DNA of 64,000 nucleotides from Lamellibrachia satsuma (taxonomy: Eukaryota > Annelida > Polychaeta > Sabellida > Siboglinidae), in contig BSQZ01000012.1 in assembly GCA_033239005.1 (NCBI GenBank), positions 62,001 to 126,000 of the forward strand, read 5' to 3'. Of this stretch, positions 63,588 through 64,000 are shown in pieces; position 1 is the first letter of the stretch; each line of letters begins with the position of its first letter. Position numbers and translations under genes: made by a program. The notes beneath the pieces were generated by a model. The model saw only the letters and a list, made by a program, of their open reading frames with translations. It searched no databases and was not told where the DNA came from.

Positions 63588-64000
63588 ATGATCATGAAAA
63601 CCAGTTTGAATCACATACCGGATCGGTCGCAGCCCGGGTCAAAAATTACCGCGCCTCCCGCCGTACACCAGGACGAGGGTGTTAAGTATGCTGCTGGTGT
63701 CCCTACCAAAAAGATACGTGGAAGAAACTACATCACCATCGGCACATGGAACGTCAGGACTTTGAGAGCTGCAAGAAAACTGAAAGAACTCACACATGAG
63801 GTGGAGAGATACAAATGGAATTTGCTTGGACTCGCCGAGATGCGATGGAAAAGCTTTGGTGAAACATCGATCGAAGAGGACACAAGGTCTACTTCAGTGG
63901 CAAGAAGGATAAACACGAACAAGGCATTGGGTTTCTTGTTCACAAAGACATCGTGAACACTGTCATGGGTTGTCGCCCGATCTCCAGCAGGCTCATCACC
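63588..64000 (+). mobile_element. RTE-like LINE, start of endonuclease domain
   Basis: The + frame holds ITIGTWNVRTLRAARKLKEL and WNLLGLAEMRW, the N-terminal AP-endonuclease motifs of RTE-type LINEs often annotated as craniofacial development protein 2-like. A frameshift near 63885-63900 leads into another frame that continues past the window edge. Confidence 0.75.

Overview
The window is animal nuclear DNA, most likely from an aquatic invertebrate; I cannot fix the phylum. The evidence is GT-AG introns, kringle and sushi (CCP) extracellular modules, abundant microsatellites and minisatellites, and a dense mixture of LINE, Gypsy, Penelope, Tigger/pogo and fold-back elements. Host exons are all on the + strand and belong to a family of secreted or membrane proteins with kringle domains.

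Layout. 1-8.34 kb: the 3' part of a single-pass membrane protein gene (kringle half, whole kringle, six CCP exons, transmembrane/tail exon). All modules start and end in phase 1. 8.6-12.3 kb: a tRNA-like SINE, an element with inverted ends carrying a THAP remnant, and a 52-54 bp minisatellite. 12.34 kb: a signal-peptide exon. 13.2-17.2 kb: two LINE remnants in opposite orientations around a GA-rich array. 17.3-29.2 kb: a Polinton/Maverick (adintovirus-like) integrated virus, all genes on +. 29.3-31.3 kb: repeats and a LINE scrap. 31.54 kb: a second signal-peptide exon, followed at once by a 1.5 kb array of 48-bp hairpin repeats and a 55-bp array. 34.7-38.9 kb: a decayed LINE with ORF1 and ORF2. 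39.5 kb: first half of a kringle. Its second half lies at 56.35 kb, and the 16.7 kb between them is filled with LINE scraps, a fold-back palindrome, three Gypsy remnants (one with LTRs and a target-site duplication) and a Tigger remnant. 57-63.4 kb: (CA)n, further LINE pieces, a Penelope remnant and another kringle half-exon (60.98 kb) that is one base short. 63.6-64.0 kb: start of another LINE.

The most notable system is the integrated virus. In order it carries an unknown acidic ORF pair, zinc-finger plus protein-primed-type DNA polymerase B, an FtsK/HerA packaging ATPase whose frame continues into a small basic protein with a GGF-type hydrophobic tail, a two-part conserved protein, a retroviral-type integrase with a chromodomain, a small membrane protein, a probable minor capsid protein, a basic core or membrane-active-like protein, a double-jelly-roll major capsid candidate and an adenain-like cysteine protease. 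The genes are packed with short gaps or overlaps. The polymerase, integrase, minor capsid, basic protein and the protease active site are broken or altered; the major capsid and ATPase frames are open. It therefore looks like a decaying endogenous copy and not a replicating virus. Assignments rest on motifs read by eye; no database search was run.
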